Source: Bacillus sp. FJAT-22090 (lineage in GTDB: Bacteria > Bacillota > Bacilli > Bacillales_A > Planococcaceae). Taken from it: a DNA stretch of 64,000 nt. Positions 20,196 through 29,070 of this stretch are shown piece after piece. Under the pieces are notes generated by a model, which saw only the letters and a program-made list of their open reading frames with translations, did no database searches and had not been told where the DNA came from. Location of the stretch: assembly GCF_001278755.1 (NCBI RefSeq), contig NZ_CP012601.1, positions 558,001 through 622,000 on the forward strand, read 5' to 3'. The translations under genes were made by a program, and so were the position numbers. How positions within the stretch are numbered: position 1 is the first letter of the stretch; every line of letters starts with the position of its first letter.

Positions 20196-20957
20196 ATGTT
20201 ACATCAATTTTCCAGAAATGAACTAGCAATAGGGCAAGAAGGTATCGAATTATTAAAAAATACAACTGTTGCCATATTAGGTGTTGGTGGAGTAGGATCA
20301 TTTGCAGCTGAAGCATGTGCTAGAAGCGGTATCGGCCGAATAATATTAGTAGATAAAGACAATGTTGATATTACTAATATCAATCGACAGTTAGTAGCTT
20401 ATATGTCTACGATTGGACGCTCTAAATCCGAAGTGATGAAAGAAAGAATTGCAGATATTAATCCAGAATGTGAAGTAATTGACATGCATATGTTTTATAC
20501 AGAAGAAACATATGAACAGTTTTTCGAATTGGGAATTGATTATGTAATCGATGCATCAGATACAATTATTTATAAAATCCATCTAATGAAAGAATGCTTA
20601 AAACGTGGTATTAAAATAATTTCAAGTATGGGTGCCGCAAACAAAACAGATCCAACTCGTTTTAAAATTGCGGATATCTCTAAAACTCATACGGATCCTA
20701 TTGCTAAAATAATTCGAACTAAATTACGTAAAGAGGACCATATTACAAAAGGAATTCCTGTCGTGTTTTCAGATGAAAGCCCAATAATTGTTCGTGAAGA
20801 TGTAGTTGGAACTGTTGGAAAACCAGACGCAGCAATTCGTAAAGCGAAAATGCCGCCATCTTCCAATGCTTTTGTTCCATCTTCTGTTGGTTTAATTTGT
20901 GCTAGTTGGGTCATTAATAATATCACGAAGGATATTCATATAAATCGAGTACAATAA
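20196..20957 (+). CDS. tcdA: tRNA threonylcarbamoyladenosine dehydratase TcdA (YrvM)
   Basis: 253 residues, an E1/ThiF-like ATP-binding Rossmann protein. GVGGVGSFAAE lies at about residues 29-39, followed by DKDNVDITNINRQL, the ATP-contacting and Arg-finger region, and a C-terminal PSSVGLICASWVI segment. TcdA cyclises t6A37 to ct6A in ANN-reading tRNAs using ATP. ATG 20196 has GGAGTG 7 nt upstream; an earlier ATG at 20181 overlaps that site and was rejected. It lies after 6S RNA, as in B. subtilis. No thiE/moeB rhodanese partner is nearby, which argues against a ThiF/MoeB assignment. Confidence 0.93.
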   Translation: MLHQFSRNELAIGQEGIELLKNTTVAILGVGGVGSFAAEACARSGIGRIILVDKDNVDITNINRQLVAYMSTIGRSKSEVMKERIADINPECEVIDMHMFYTEETYEQFFELGIDYVIDASDTIIYKIHLMKECLKRGIKIISSMGAANKTDPTRFKIADISKTHTDPIAKIIRTKLRKEDHITKGIPVVFSDESPIIVREDVVGTVGKPDAAIRKAKMPPSSNAFVPSSVGLICASWVINNITKDIHINRVQ

Positions 20958-20961
20958 TTTG

Positions 20962-20989
20962 TTGAAAATTTTTCCTTTTAGCCTATACT
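20962..20989 (+). promoter_or_regulatory. Promoter of the 64-residue gene at 21036
   Basis: TTGAAA (20962-20967), 16-bp spacer, TATACT (20984-20989), with the AGAGGAGGAAG ribosome site 30 bp on. Confidence 0.65.
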
Positions 20990-21035
20990 AGTATTAAAGA
21001 AAAAGAAAAGTGTACAAAAGAGGAGGAAGTCATAT

Positions 21036-21230
21036 ATGACAGAGCTAAATAATCAAGATGCTCCAAAAAAGAAAATGACATTACAAGAAGCAGTGAAACA
21101 AAAGCTTGAAGAAAAGAAAAACCAAGCTTCTGGCGGAAAATCAGTAGGAAACGGTCCAGCAGCCAACCAAAAAATGAAGAGCCAACAGACGAAGAAAGTG
21201 AGTAATACTAGACGCAAGATGGGTGTTTAA
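21036..21230 (+). CDS. Small basic Lys/Gln-rich protein of unknown function
   Basis: 64 residues, not recognised. Highly charged and probably disordered: the first half is a KKKMTLQEAVKQKLEEKK amphipathic helix, the second half is Gly/Asn/Gln-rich and ends in the basic NTRRKMGV. There is no membrane segment and no cysteine. Support for a real gene is good: a near-consensus promoter, a very strong AGAGGAGGAAG site 5-6 nt before the ATG, and a strong terminator after it. A role in nucleic-acid binding would be a guess from charge only. Confidence 0.75.
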   Translation: MTELNNQDAPKKKMTLQEAVKQKLEEKKNQASGGKSVGNGPAANQKMKSQQTKKVSNTRRKMGV

Positions 21231-21262
21231 AGGTATTACAATATAGAATCGTTAACTAAATG

Positions 21263-21292
21263 GTCTGCGACGAGCTTTGCGCAGGAGCACAA
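21263..21292. repeat. Relic of GC-rich repeat family A
   Basis: About 26 bp, beginning GCGACGAGCTTTGCGCAGGA, is identical to the inside of the family A copy at 40021-40173, but without either end of the element. It sits between the small gene and its terminator. Confidence 0.55.
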
Positions 21293-21303
21293 CTAAAAAA
21301 GTA

Positions 21304-21346
21304 AAAATCCAGTCATGTTTGGAATGACTGGATTTTTGCTTTTTAT
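21304..21346. terminator. Bidirectional terminator between the small gene and rarA
   Basis: AATCCAGTCAT (21306-21316) pairs with ATGACTGGATT (21324-21334). There are T runs on the plus side and A runs upstream, so it can end both the plus-strand small gene and minus-strand rarA. Confidence 0.85.
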
Positions 21347-22629
21347 TTTTCTATTTTAAACTTTTCTAACCTATTATATATGGCGGAAAGTCGTTTTTCT
21401 TCTCCAGCTTCAATTGGAGTATAGAATTTACTTCCGATAAGATTATCAGGTAAGTAGGTTTGATTGACCCATCCTCCGAATGTACCGATTTTATGATCAT
21501 GCGGATATATATATCCTCCATGACCTAGGTCCTTAGCTCCCGCGTAATGTGTATCTTTTAAATGGCTAGGAATGTCTCCTGTTTTACCTTGATGTATACT
21601 TGCTATTGCAGCATCTAAAGCTGAATATGCTGAATTGGATTTCTCAGAAAGACACATTAATACTACAGCGTTCGCTAAAGGGATACGGGCTTCTGGGAGT
21701 CCTAGTCTTTCCGCAGACTGAATCGCTGCAAGCACTTGTGGACCAATAGAAGGATTTGCAAGGCCGATATCCTCATAACTCATAACAAGCAATCTTCTTG
21801 AAACAGCAACTAAGTCTCCGTTTTCAAGTAAATGCGCCAAATAGTAAAGTGCGGCATCTGTGTCACTTCCACGTACGGACTTTTGTAAAGCTGATAAGAG
21901 GTTATAAAAGTGAGAGCCCTTTTTATCTCCAAAAACACCAACTCTATCCACAAGACTGTTCAATATAGAATCTTCCACTTTCGTAACGCCGTTTTCTTCA
22001 AAGCTAGCAAATATGGTTGATTCTAATAAGGTTAATGCTTTTCTTGCATCTCCATTTGCTCCATCCGCTATTTTTTTTCTTTGTTCATTGCTTATTTCAA
22101 TAGCTACGTTTCCGAGGCCTTTCTCTGAGTCTTCAAGTGCTCTTTTTAGCAGAAGATCTACGTCCTCTGATGTAAGACGTTTTAGTTGTTTAATTTCTCC
22201 ACAACGGGATCGTATTGCAGGGTTTACATCGTGAAATGGATTTTCGGTTGTTGCACCTATCAATATAATAGAGCCATTTTCTACGTGAGGTAATAATGTA
22301 TCCTGTTGAAGTTTATTGAAACGATGAATTTCATCTAAAAATAAAATGACCTTCCCAGTTAATCTCGCATCAGCTACGACATCTTCTACATCTTTTTTGC
22401 CAGCCTTTGTTGCATTTAATGCTACAAAGGGTAGTTTAGTTGTACCTGCAATTGCAAATGCAAGAGAAGTCTTGCCAACTCCTGGATCTCCATATAAAAG
22501 CATAGAAGGAACATGTCCATTTTTTATCATTTTATATAATGCTGTATCTTTTCCGATAACATGTTGTTGTCCAGCTATTTCATCTATTGTTTGGGGTCTC
22601 ATTCTATATGCTAAAGGTTCATTATTCAA
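21343..22629 (-). CDS. rarA: Replication-associated recombination AAA+ ATPase RarA (MgsA, YrvN)
   Basis: 428 residues. AAA+ clamp-loader-like ATPase with Walker A GDPGVGKT at residues 47-54 and Walker B LFLDEIHRFN at about 96-105. The C-terminal MgsA tetramerisation domain carries MSYEDIGLANP and YPHDH signatures. RarA acts at stalled forks, with SSB. Start TTG at 22629 is chosen for its AAGGAGAG site and because the protein then begins MNNEPLAYRMRP, as in relatives; the next Met is already inside the conserved part. Divergent from cymR. Confidence 0.95.
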   Translation of the reverse strand: MNNEPLAYRMRPQTIDEIAGQQHVIGKDTALYKMIKNGHVPSMLLYGDPGVGKTSLAFAIAGTTKLPFVALNATKAGKKDVEDVVADARLTGKVILFLDEIHRFNKLQQDTLLPHVENGSIILIGATTENPFHDVNPAIRSRCGEIKQLKRLTSEDVDLLLKRALEDSEKGLGNVAIEISNEQRKKIADGANGDARKALTLLESTIFASFEENGVTKVEDSILNSLVDRVGVFGDKKGSHFYNLLSALQKSVRGSDTDAALYYLAHLLENGDLVAVSRRLLVMSYEDIGLANPSIGPQVLAAIQSAERLGLPEARIPLANAVVLMCLSEKSNSAYSALDAAIASIHQGKTGDIPSHLKDTHYAGAKDLGHGGYIYPHDHKIGTFGGWVNQTYLPDNLIGSKFYTPIEAGEEKRLSAIYNRLEKFKIEK

Positions 22630-22718
22630 AATGATCTCTCCTTATTCAAACATCTGTTCTTTAATTATAACGAAGTTGAGCTGAAAAGTCATTTTGAAGT
22701 CGTTATATGATGTATTTA

Positions 22719-22727
22719 TGCTATACT
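22719..22727 (+). promoter_or_regulatory. Extended -10 promoter of the cymR operon
   Basis: TGCTATACT at 22719-22727 is an extended -10 (TGN-TATACT) without a good -35. It lies about 75 bp before the cymR start. Confidence 0.5.
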
Positions 22728-22800
22728 AGGGAAAGAATTTTTCAATTCCTGGGCTACGAGTATGCACAGGCTAATTAGATATTTAATGGGGTGGAATATA

Positions 22801-23226
22801 TTGAAGTTTTCAACAAAAGGACGTTATGGATTAACCATTATGATAGCGCTAGGTAAACAGTACGGAGAGGGTCCATTGGCACTTCGTCAAATTGCATCGG
22901 ATCATAATTTATCGGAGGCTTATCTTGAACAAATTGTATCTCCTCTTCGAAATGCAGGACTAGTTAAAAGTGTCAGAGGCGCTTATGGTGGATATATGCT
23001 ATCGAAAGTCCCTAACGAAATTACTGCAGGTGATGTTATTCGTGTACTAGAAGGACCTATTCAAATAGTAGAAGGTATTGAAGAAGAAGAGCCACCACAA
23101 CGAGAGCTTTGGATGCGTATTCGTGACGCAGTGAAAAATGTGTTAGAGACGACTACAATCGAAGATTTAGCAAAACATACAGAAGATGACCCAAAGAATA
23201 ATGATGGATATATGTTTTACATTTAA
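22801..23226 (+). CDS. cymR: Rrf2-family cysteine metabolism repressor CymR
   Basis: 141 residues with the Rrf2 winged helix-turn-helix: KGRYGLTIMIAL at the start, the SEAYLEQIVSPLRNAGLVKS recognition region near residues 37-56, then RGAYGGY. CymR represses cystine/methionine uptake genes, in complex with CysK. Like other CymR proteins it lacks the three-Cys iron-sulfur cluster of IscR. Start TTG 22801 (MKFSTKGRYG) has GGGGTGG upstream and matches the family N-terminus. First gene of cymR-yrvO-mnmA, linking sulfur status to tRNA thiolation. Confidence 0.94.
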   Translation: MKFSTKGRYGLTIMIALGKQYGEGPLALRQIASDHNLSEAYLEQIVSPLRNAGLVKSVRGAYGGYMLSKVPNEITAGDVIRVLEGPIQIVEGIEEEEPPQRELWMRIRDAVKNVLETTTIEDLAKHTEDDPKNNDGYMFYI

Positions 23227-23239
23227 GGAGTAGTTTGAA

Positions 23240-24376
23240 ATGACTAGAATATATTTAGATCACGCCGCAACAACACCAATGGCAGTAGAAGTGATCAGAA
23301 CCTATACAGATGAAATGAATGATGAATATGGCAATGCTTCGAGCATTCATCAAACAGGCCGAAGAGCACGGAAGAAACTTGACGAATCAAGAACAATTCT
23401 AGCTTCAAGTATAGGGGCAAATGTAAACGAAATTACCATTACTAGCGGAGGAACGGAAGCAGATAATTATGCTATTTTTGGGACTGCCTTTGCACGAGTG
23501 CAAGAAGGAAAACATATTATTACAACACAAGTCGAACATCATGCTGTTTTACATGCATGTGAACAATTAGAACGTGAAGGATTTGAAGTAACTTATTTAC
23601 CTGTAAATGAAGAAGGAATCATTAAGGTCGATGACTTGAAAAATTCACTTCGAGACGATACTATATTAGTTTCTATCATGTTTGGAAACAATGAGGTGGG
23701 CTCTGTTCAGCCAATTCGTGAAATTGGACAGCTTTTAAAAGATCATCCTGCTTACTTTCATACAGATGCAGTTCAAGCATACGGTAGTATCTCGATTAAT
23801 GTGCAAGAACTTCATATTGATTTACTTAGCGTTTCTAGTCATAAAATTAATGGTCCAAAAGGTATTGGTTTTTTATATCAACGAAATGGAATATACTTAA
23901 AACCATTATTTTATGGTGGTCAACAAGAAAGAAAGAAACGTGCAGGAACAGAAAATGTTCCTGCAGTAGTTAGTTTTGCGAAAGCTGTGGAGTTAAAGCA
24001 ACAACACTTAGAGGAAAATAGTAGGGCATTAAACAGTCTAAAAAACGCTTTTGTCCAACAATTAATAAACAATGGTGTTGATTTTTCTATTAATGGATCT
24101 AAAGTAAATGTTCTTCCACATGTATTAAATATTAGTTTTCCAAAAACAGATGTAGAAACGTTTTTAGTTCAACTTGATTTAGCAGGTATTGATGCTTCTA
24201 GCGGTTCAGCTTGTACTGCAGGTTCTATAGATCCATCACATGTTTTAGTCGCAATGTTTGGTGAGAAATCCCCAGAGCTAAGGAATTCTGTACGCTTTAG
24301 CTTTGGAATCAATAATTCGGAGTCTCAAGTAATTGAAGCAGCAAATAGAATTAGTAAAATTATTCTAGGATTTTAA
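23240..24376 (+). CDS. yrvO: Cysteine desulfurase (IscS/YrvO family) partner of MnmA
   Basis: 378 residues, PLP-dependent NifS-type desulfurase. The start MTRIYLDHAATTPM is the family signature. VSSHKINGPKGIGF holds the PLP lysine (about residue 202), and SSGSACTAGS near residue 325 contains the persulfide cysteine. Gene order cymR-yrvO-mnmA points to the dedicated sulfur donor for 2-thiouridine made by MnmA, as described for B. subtilis YrvO. ATG 23240 follows AAGGAG, 13 bp after cymR. A general IscS role cannot be excluded. Confidence 0.93.
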   Translation: MTRIYLDHAATTPMAVEVIRTYTDEMNDEYGNASSIHQTGRRARKKLDESRTILASSIGANVNEITITSGGTEADNYAIFGTAFARVQEGKHIITTQVEHHAVLHACEQLEREGFEVTYLPVNEEGIIKVDDLKNSLRDDTILVSIMFGNNEVGSVQPIREIGQLLKDHPAYFHTDAVQAYGSISINVQELHIDLLSVSSHKINGPKGIGFLYQRNGIYLKPLFYGGQQERKKRAGTENVPAVVSFAKAVELKQQHLEENSRALNSLKNAFVQQLINNGVDFSINGSKVNVLPHVLNISFPKTDVETFLVQLDLAGIDASSGSACTAGSIDPSHVLVAMFGEKSPELRNSVRFSFGINNSESQVIEAANRISKIILGF

Positions 24377-24401
24377 CGAATAATTCGAAATGAGTGAGTA
24401 A

Positions 24402-25517
<1,116 letters not shown>

Positions 25518-25533
25518 TTGGGAGGAATATACA

Positions 25534-26190
25534 ATGAATTTTAATGAATTGGGAATACAAGCCATTCAAGAAGAAAACTATGAAAAAGCAGCAGAGTTAT
25601 TCACGAAGGCGATTGAAGAAAATCCAAATGAAGTAATTGGATATATCAATTTTGGAAATTTGCTAGCATCTATGAATGAAAATGAACGGGCAGAAAGATT
25701 CTTTCAAAAGGCTATCGTATTAGATGAACATGCTGCTGCAGCCTATTATAGTTTAGCTAATTTATATTTTGAAGCTGATCGATTTGAGGAAGCGGCGAAG
25801 TTATACGAAAAAGCAATAGCTAATGGGATTGAAGGTCCGGATGCTTATTTTATGTTAGGAAAAAGCTTTGAAAAACTAGGTCAAACAAAGTTGTCGCTTC
25901 CATACTTTCAAAGGGCATATGAGATAGACTCACACGATTTACAAATAAAGCTATCTTATGCTATCGCTCTAGCAAGTTTTGAAATGTTTGTAGAGGCGGA
26001 ACCAATTTTAAAAGAAATTTTACTAGCAGATACAGAAAATGCGGATGCCCACTATAATCTAGGTGTGCTTTATGCAGTGTCCACTACAAATACTGAGGCG
26101 GCACTGCACCATTTAAAAGAAGCTTATACCATTCAACCAAGTTATGATCAAGCACGTTATGTGTACGATATGATTTCTCTACGCAATTAA
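25534..26190 (+). CDS. yrrB: Tetratricopeptide-repeat protein (YrrB-like)
   Basis: 218 residues made almost entirely of TPR units. Roughly six 34-residue helical pairs can be seen (AIQEENYEKAAELFTKAIEENP, then FGNLLASMNENERAERFFQKA and so on). It is a soluble scaffold for protein-protein contacts with no catalytic motif. Position between mnmA and recD2 matches B. subtilis yrrB, whose specific role is not known. ATG 25534 follows GGGAGGAA, 16 bp after mnmA; a longer in-frame start inside mnmA was rejected. Confidence 0.88.
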   Translation: MNFNELGIQAIQEENYEKAAELFTKAIEENPNEVIGYINFGNLLASMNENERAERFFQKAIVLDEHAAAAYYSLANLYFEADRFEEAAKLYEKAIANGIEGPDAYFMLGKSFEKLGQTKLSLPYFQRAYEIDSHDLQIKLSYAIALASFEMFVEAEPILKEILLADTENADAHYNLGVLYAVSTTNTEAALHHLKEAYTIQPSYDQARYVYDMISLRN

Positions 26191-26210
26191 CTACAATCGG
26201 AGGCGGTAGT

Positions 26211-28628
26211 ATGACCATGGAAATAAATAATGAAAAACAATTTATTACTGGTCGTCCTATCGTTTCTATTTTTCATAATCCCCAAAACCTATTTTCTATC
26301 ATTAAATTAAAGATTAAATCTACTAACACTACATATAAAGAAAAAGAAATAATTGTGACTGGCTACTTTCCACCTTTAGTTTTGGAAGAAGCCTATAAAT
26401 TTACTGGGGTTATAAAAAATCACCCCAAATATGGCGTTCAATTTCAAACAGAAACTTTTCAGAAGGAAGTTCCTGCAACAGAACAAGGGATTGTTCATTA
26501 TTTATCTAGTGATATGTTTCCTGGGATTGGAAGGAAAACGGCAGAACAAATAGTGAAGATGCTTGGTCAAAATGCTATTAATAGAATATTAGATGATCCA
26601 ACTGCACTTGATGTAATTCCGAAACTGGCTGAAGATAAAAAGCAAACATTAAGAGCTGCTTTGGAACAAAACTTAGGTCTAGAAAAAGTAATGATCCAGC
26701 TCAATGAATGGGGTTTTGGTCCTCAGGTTGCGATGAAAATATATCAGGCATACCGAGAAGAAACAATAGATGTATTAACCAAAAATCCATATCGTCTAAT
26801 TGAAGAAGTTGAGGGAGTAGGATTTGTTCGAGCGGATGAACTAGGATATAAACTTGGTATTCAAGGTAATCATCCGGATCGTATAAAAGCGGCCATTTTC
26901 CACTTATTACAGACTGCTTCTCTAAGTGAGGGTCACGTTTTTTTATATGCGGAACAATTATTGGAATCTGTCAAAAGTTTATTGGAAAGTGCACAAAGAG
27001 AGGAAATCTCTTATGAAGCAATCACAAAGTGTTGTATTGAGCTCTCCGAGGAAAAACGAATTGTAGGAGAAATCAATCGATTCTACATCCCTTCCCTTTA
27101 TTTTTCAGAAGTAGGAATTAGCTCTAAAATTGAAACATTACTTAACGAAAATGATTCACATCATAAGTTTCCTCTATCTGAAATGAAAAAGCATCTCTGT
27201 GGTATAGAAGAAAGACTTGGGGTTCAATATGCTAAGACGCAAGTACAAGCGATTGAAACGGCGCTCAATTCAAGTATGACACTTCTCACTGGTGGTCCTG
27301 GAACTGGGAAAACGACAGTAGTAAGAGGAATTGTTGAGTTGTACGGTGAGCTTCATGGACTTTCCCTAGATCCAAAAGAGTGGGTAAAAGACAAAAAGCC
27401 TTTTCCTGTCGTTCTAGCTGCCCCTACCGGTAGAGCTGCAAAGCGTTTAAGTGAATCTACAGAATTACCTGCTATGACTATTCATCGATTATTAGGCTTT
27501 AATGGACAAGAAGATTCGGAAGCAGAAGGGAAAGAAATCGAAGGGAAATTAATTATTATTGATGAAACTTCGATGCTTGACACTTGGCTAGGTCACCAGT
27601 TATTAAAAGCTATCCCAAAGAATGCCCAGGTTATCTTTGTAGGTGACCAAGACCAATTACCACCTGTTGGCCCAGGGCAAGTCTTAAAAGATTTGTTGGC
27701 TTCTGAACGAATTCCAACCGTGGAGTTAAAAGATATTTATCGCCAATCGGAAGGATCCTCTATTATAGAGTTGGCACATGAAATGAAAAATGGGCAAGTC
27801 CCTCAAACTTTATTGGAAAAGACGAAGGACCGCTCTTTTATTAAAGCATCTACGGAACAAATCCCAAAAGTAGTTGAACAAGTATTAAAAAGTGCACTCA
27901 CAAAGGGTTTTTCTATACGTGATATTCAAGTATTGGCCCCTATGTATAGAGGCCCAGCTGGAATAGATGCCTTAAATAAAATGATTCAAGAAATGGTGAA
28001 TCCTAATACGGATGGCAAGCGAAAAGAAATGGTATTTGGGGAAACGATATACCGTATAGGGGACAAGGTACTTCAACTAGTTAACCAACCGGAAAGTAAT
28101 GTATTTAATGGTGATATGGGTGAGGTAGTAAGTATTTTTAAAGCTGCAGAGACGGTTGAAAAGAAAGAAATGCTTGTTATTTCATTTGATGGAAACGAAG
28201 TAACATATGAAAAAAATGATTTAAGTCAAATTACATTAGCTTACTGTTGCTCCGTTCATAAATCACAAGGTAGTGAATTCCAAACAGTTATTATGCCAAT
28301 AACGAGAAGTTATATGAAAATGCTAAGAAGAAATCTATTATACACAGGTATAACAAGAGCAAAAAACTTCTTAATATTATGTGGAGACCCAGAAGTTTTT
28401 AAATTTGGTGTACAGCGAAAAGATGACCTTCAACGATTGACAACTTTAAAGAACCGTTTAACTTTAAGTGAGGAAAAAAATAATATAAGTGAAGAAAATA
28501 TAGAAGAGACAATCGCGGAAATTCAAACGGACTCTACTTACTTGTCAGCGGACAATTATCACCAAATCGATCCATTAATCGGAATGAATGGTATTACTCC
28601 TTATCAATTTATGGAAGGCGATAATTGA
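26211..28628 (+). CDS. recD2: RecD-like ATP-dependent DNA helicase RecD2 (YrrC)
   Basis: 805 residues, the size of the long RecD2 type that works without RecBC. An N-terminal OB-like region and helix-hairpin-helix segments (PGIGRKTAEQI near residue 104) precede a superfamily 1B helicase core: Walker A GGPGTGKTTVV near residue 362, DETSM Walker B, GDQDQLPPVGPG, and VHKSQGSEF near the C-terminus. It unwinds 5' to 3' and protects replication forks. ATG 26211 follows GGAGGCGG. Its stop codon overlaps the -35 of the alaS leader promoter. Confidence 0.95.
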   Translation: MTMEINNEKQFITGRPIVSIFHNPQNLFSIIKLKIKSTNTTYKEKEIIVTGYFPPLVLEEAYKFTGVIKNHPKYGVQFQTETFQKEVPATEQGIVHYLSSDMFPGIGRKTAEQIVKMLGQNAINRILDDPTALDVIPKLAEDKKQTLRAALEQNLGLEKVMIQLNEWGFGPQVAMKIYQAYREETIDVLTKNPYRLIEEVEGVGFVRADELGYKLGIQGNHPDRIKAAIFHLLQTASLSEGHVFLYAEQLLESVKSLLESAQREEISYEAITKCCIELSEEKRIVGEINRFYIPSLYFSEVGISSKIETLLNENDSHHKFPLSEMKKHLCGIEERLGVQYAKTQVQAIETALNSSMTLLTGGPGTGKTTVVRGIVELYGELHGLSLDPKEWVKDKKPFPVVLAAPTGRAAKRLSESTELPAMTIHRLLGFNGQEDSEAEGKEIEGKLIIIDETSMLDTWLGHQLLKAIPKNAQVIFVGDQDQLPPVGPGQVLKDLLASERIPTVELKDIYRQSEGSSIIELAHEMKNGQVPQTLLEKTKDRSFIKASTEQIPKVVEQVLKSALTKGFSIRDIQVLAPMYRGPAGIDALNKMIQEMVNPNTDGKRKEMVFGETIYRIGDKVLQLVNQPESNVFNGDMGEVVSIFKAAETVEKKEMLVISFDGNEVTYEKNDLSQITLAYCCSVHKSQGSEFQTVIMPITRSYMKMLRRNLLYTGITRAKNFLILCGDPEVFKFGVQRKDDLQRLTTLKNRLTLSEEKNNISEENIEETIAEIQTDSTYLSADNYHQIDPLIGMNGITPYQFMEGDN

Positions 28629-28653
28629 CATTGGTAGGATAGTTTTTTATAAT
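28625..28653 (+). promoter_or_regulatory. Consensus sigma-A promoter of the alaS T-box transcript
   Basis: TTGACA (28625-28630), 17-bp spacer, TATAAT (28648-28653): perfect consensus boxes. The -35 contains the recD2 stop codon. Confidence 0.85.
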
Positions 28654-28654
28654 C

Positions 28655-28894
28655 AAATGCATAAGCAAATCGATGATAGAGAAAGTACTCTTGTTTACTG
28701 TAAAGAGAAAGATTCCTTGGCTGAAAGAATCTTCAGATCCTAACAAGTAGGAAAGCTACTCTTGAGTGCAGTCAAAACCTGCCGTATAGCCGCGTTAAGG
28801 TTACTGAGAGACACAATAATTTTGTATTGTGTAACTAGGGTGGTACCGCGAAATTATAGCTTTCGTCCCTTTTTTAGGGATGAAGGCTTTTTTT
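28655..28894 (+). ncRNA. T-box leader of alaS (Ala specifier GCT)
   Basis: T-box AGGGTGGTACCGCG at 28837-28850, followed by the terminator CGTCCCT (28864-28870) / AGGGATG (28876-28882) and a T run. In Stem I, AGAG / CTCT and CTTGTT / AACAAG frame a loop with AAAGTA on the 5' side and TAGGAAAGCTA on the 3' side, so the specifier is GCT (28755-28757), alanine. The UGGU of the T-box fits A73 of tRNA-Ala. Uncharged tRNA-Ala should switch alaS on. Confidence 0.95.
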
Positions 28895-29070
28895 ATTTTA
28901 TTCAGTAGATTATTTACATTTTCTTTAGATGTGGGAAATGGAAAATATATTGATAATCCATTATGTTGAATAAAATGAAAGCCTTCGGCGATTGACCAGA
29001 TTTATATTGTCGAGAAAGCTTGTAATACGGCAATGCGATTTTAATTTTCTATTTTAGGAGGAAAATACGT

